Source: Anisakis pegreffii (lineage: Eukaryota; Nematoda; Chromadorea; Rhabditida; Anisakidae). Taken from it: 64,000 nt of DNA. The position numbers and the translations under genes were made by a program. The DNA is taken from assembly GCA_035041965.1 (NCBI GenBank), contig JAPYMA010000415.1, forward strand, positions 280,171 through 344,170. The letters are read 5' to 3'. Of the stretch, positions 63,748 through 64,000 are shown piece after piece; the first letter of the stretch is position 1, and every line of letters starts with the position of its first letter. A model generated the notes under the pieces. It was not told the DNA's origin. It searched no databases and worked only from the letters and a program-made list of their open reading frames with translations.

Positions 63748-64000
63748 CTGAAATTGTGATTTAGCATTATTGACGGATGAATCAGTGCTGTGGAAGATAT
63801 TCACAATGCAGTCAGTCAGTCACCTTCTAATAGAATGATAGATTTATTTCTTGAAAGTTGAAGTTTCTTTGATATTGGTGTTTTTATTGAAGGAAATCTA
63901 AAACTTAATTTGCAAACTTTTCGCTCTGACACTTTTTATATTCCGATTAAAATTGATCAAATTTGGCCAATTGATCGAAGCTTCCATTTTCTTTTCTTTC

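Larger units (their letters stand above)
56639..64000 (-). repeat. Right arm of giant inverted repeat, cut by the window edge
   Basis: Reverse complement of 49040-56412 with few differences. Examples are a substitution at 56652 (against 56399), the absence of 10 bases near 58619, a substitution at 58860 (against 54181), and one T fewer at about 62003-62009. The mirror is still running at the last base of the window. Confidence 0.98.

Overview
This window is eukaryotic and almost certainly from a nematode. It is AT-rich, its genes are cut into many short exons, and nearly all introns begin GT and end in a short pyrimidine tract plus CAG, AAG or TAG. The gene set (a TWK-type two-pore potassium channel, a tandem pair of ELO fatty-acid elongases, PRIM1, NTH1, PA28-gamma, MITD1) fits an animal, and the TWK and ELO genes point to a nematode. 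I cannot name the species. Exon models below were built by hand from conserved protein sequence, intron phase and splice sites.

Layout. 1-3101 (+) is the 3' part of an unrecognised gene with a low-complexity Ser/Asn-rich tail. 6090-8404 (-) is the proteasome activator PA28-gamma (PSME3). 9525-11300 (-) is MITD1. 12.2-13.4 kb (+) holds candidate exons of an unidentified luminal or secreted glycoprotein. 15560-17131 (-) is endonuclease III (NTH1), which diverges across about 0.7 kb from the small primase subunit PRIM1 at 17813-21618 (+). 21.6-32 kb is gene-poor, with a few orphan exon candidates. 32074-37916 (+) is a TWK potassium channel. 40382-41042 (-) is a weak candidate gene. 41833-44811 and 48628-52135 (+) are two tandem ELO elongases with identical exon architecture.

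The outstanding structure is a giant inverted duplication. From about 49040 to the end of the window the sequence folds back on itself around a 226-base spacer at 56413-56638. The arms are at least 7.36 kb, the right one is cut by the window edge, and they are almost identical where compared. The arms carry the second elongase (complete on the left, minus-strand and missing exon 1 on the right) and a small two-exon gene for a secreted His/Tyr-rich, Cys-tailed peptide. The two peptide genes point away from each other across the centre. A few real differences separate the arms: one 10-base indel, one homopolymer indel and isolated substitutions. The spacer carries a diverged copy of a dispersed repeat, which also occurs in each arm next to the junction and, as a more diverged relative, in a TWK intron.

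Functionally, the left half is DNA replication, repair and protein turnover housekeeping; the right half is membrane excitability, lipid elongation and a putative secreted effector. I saw no tRNA, rRNA, CRISPR array or intact transposon gene.
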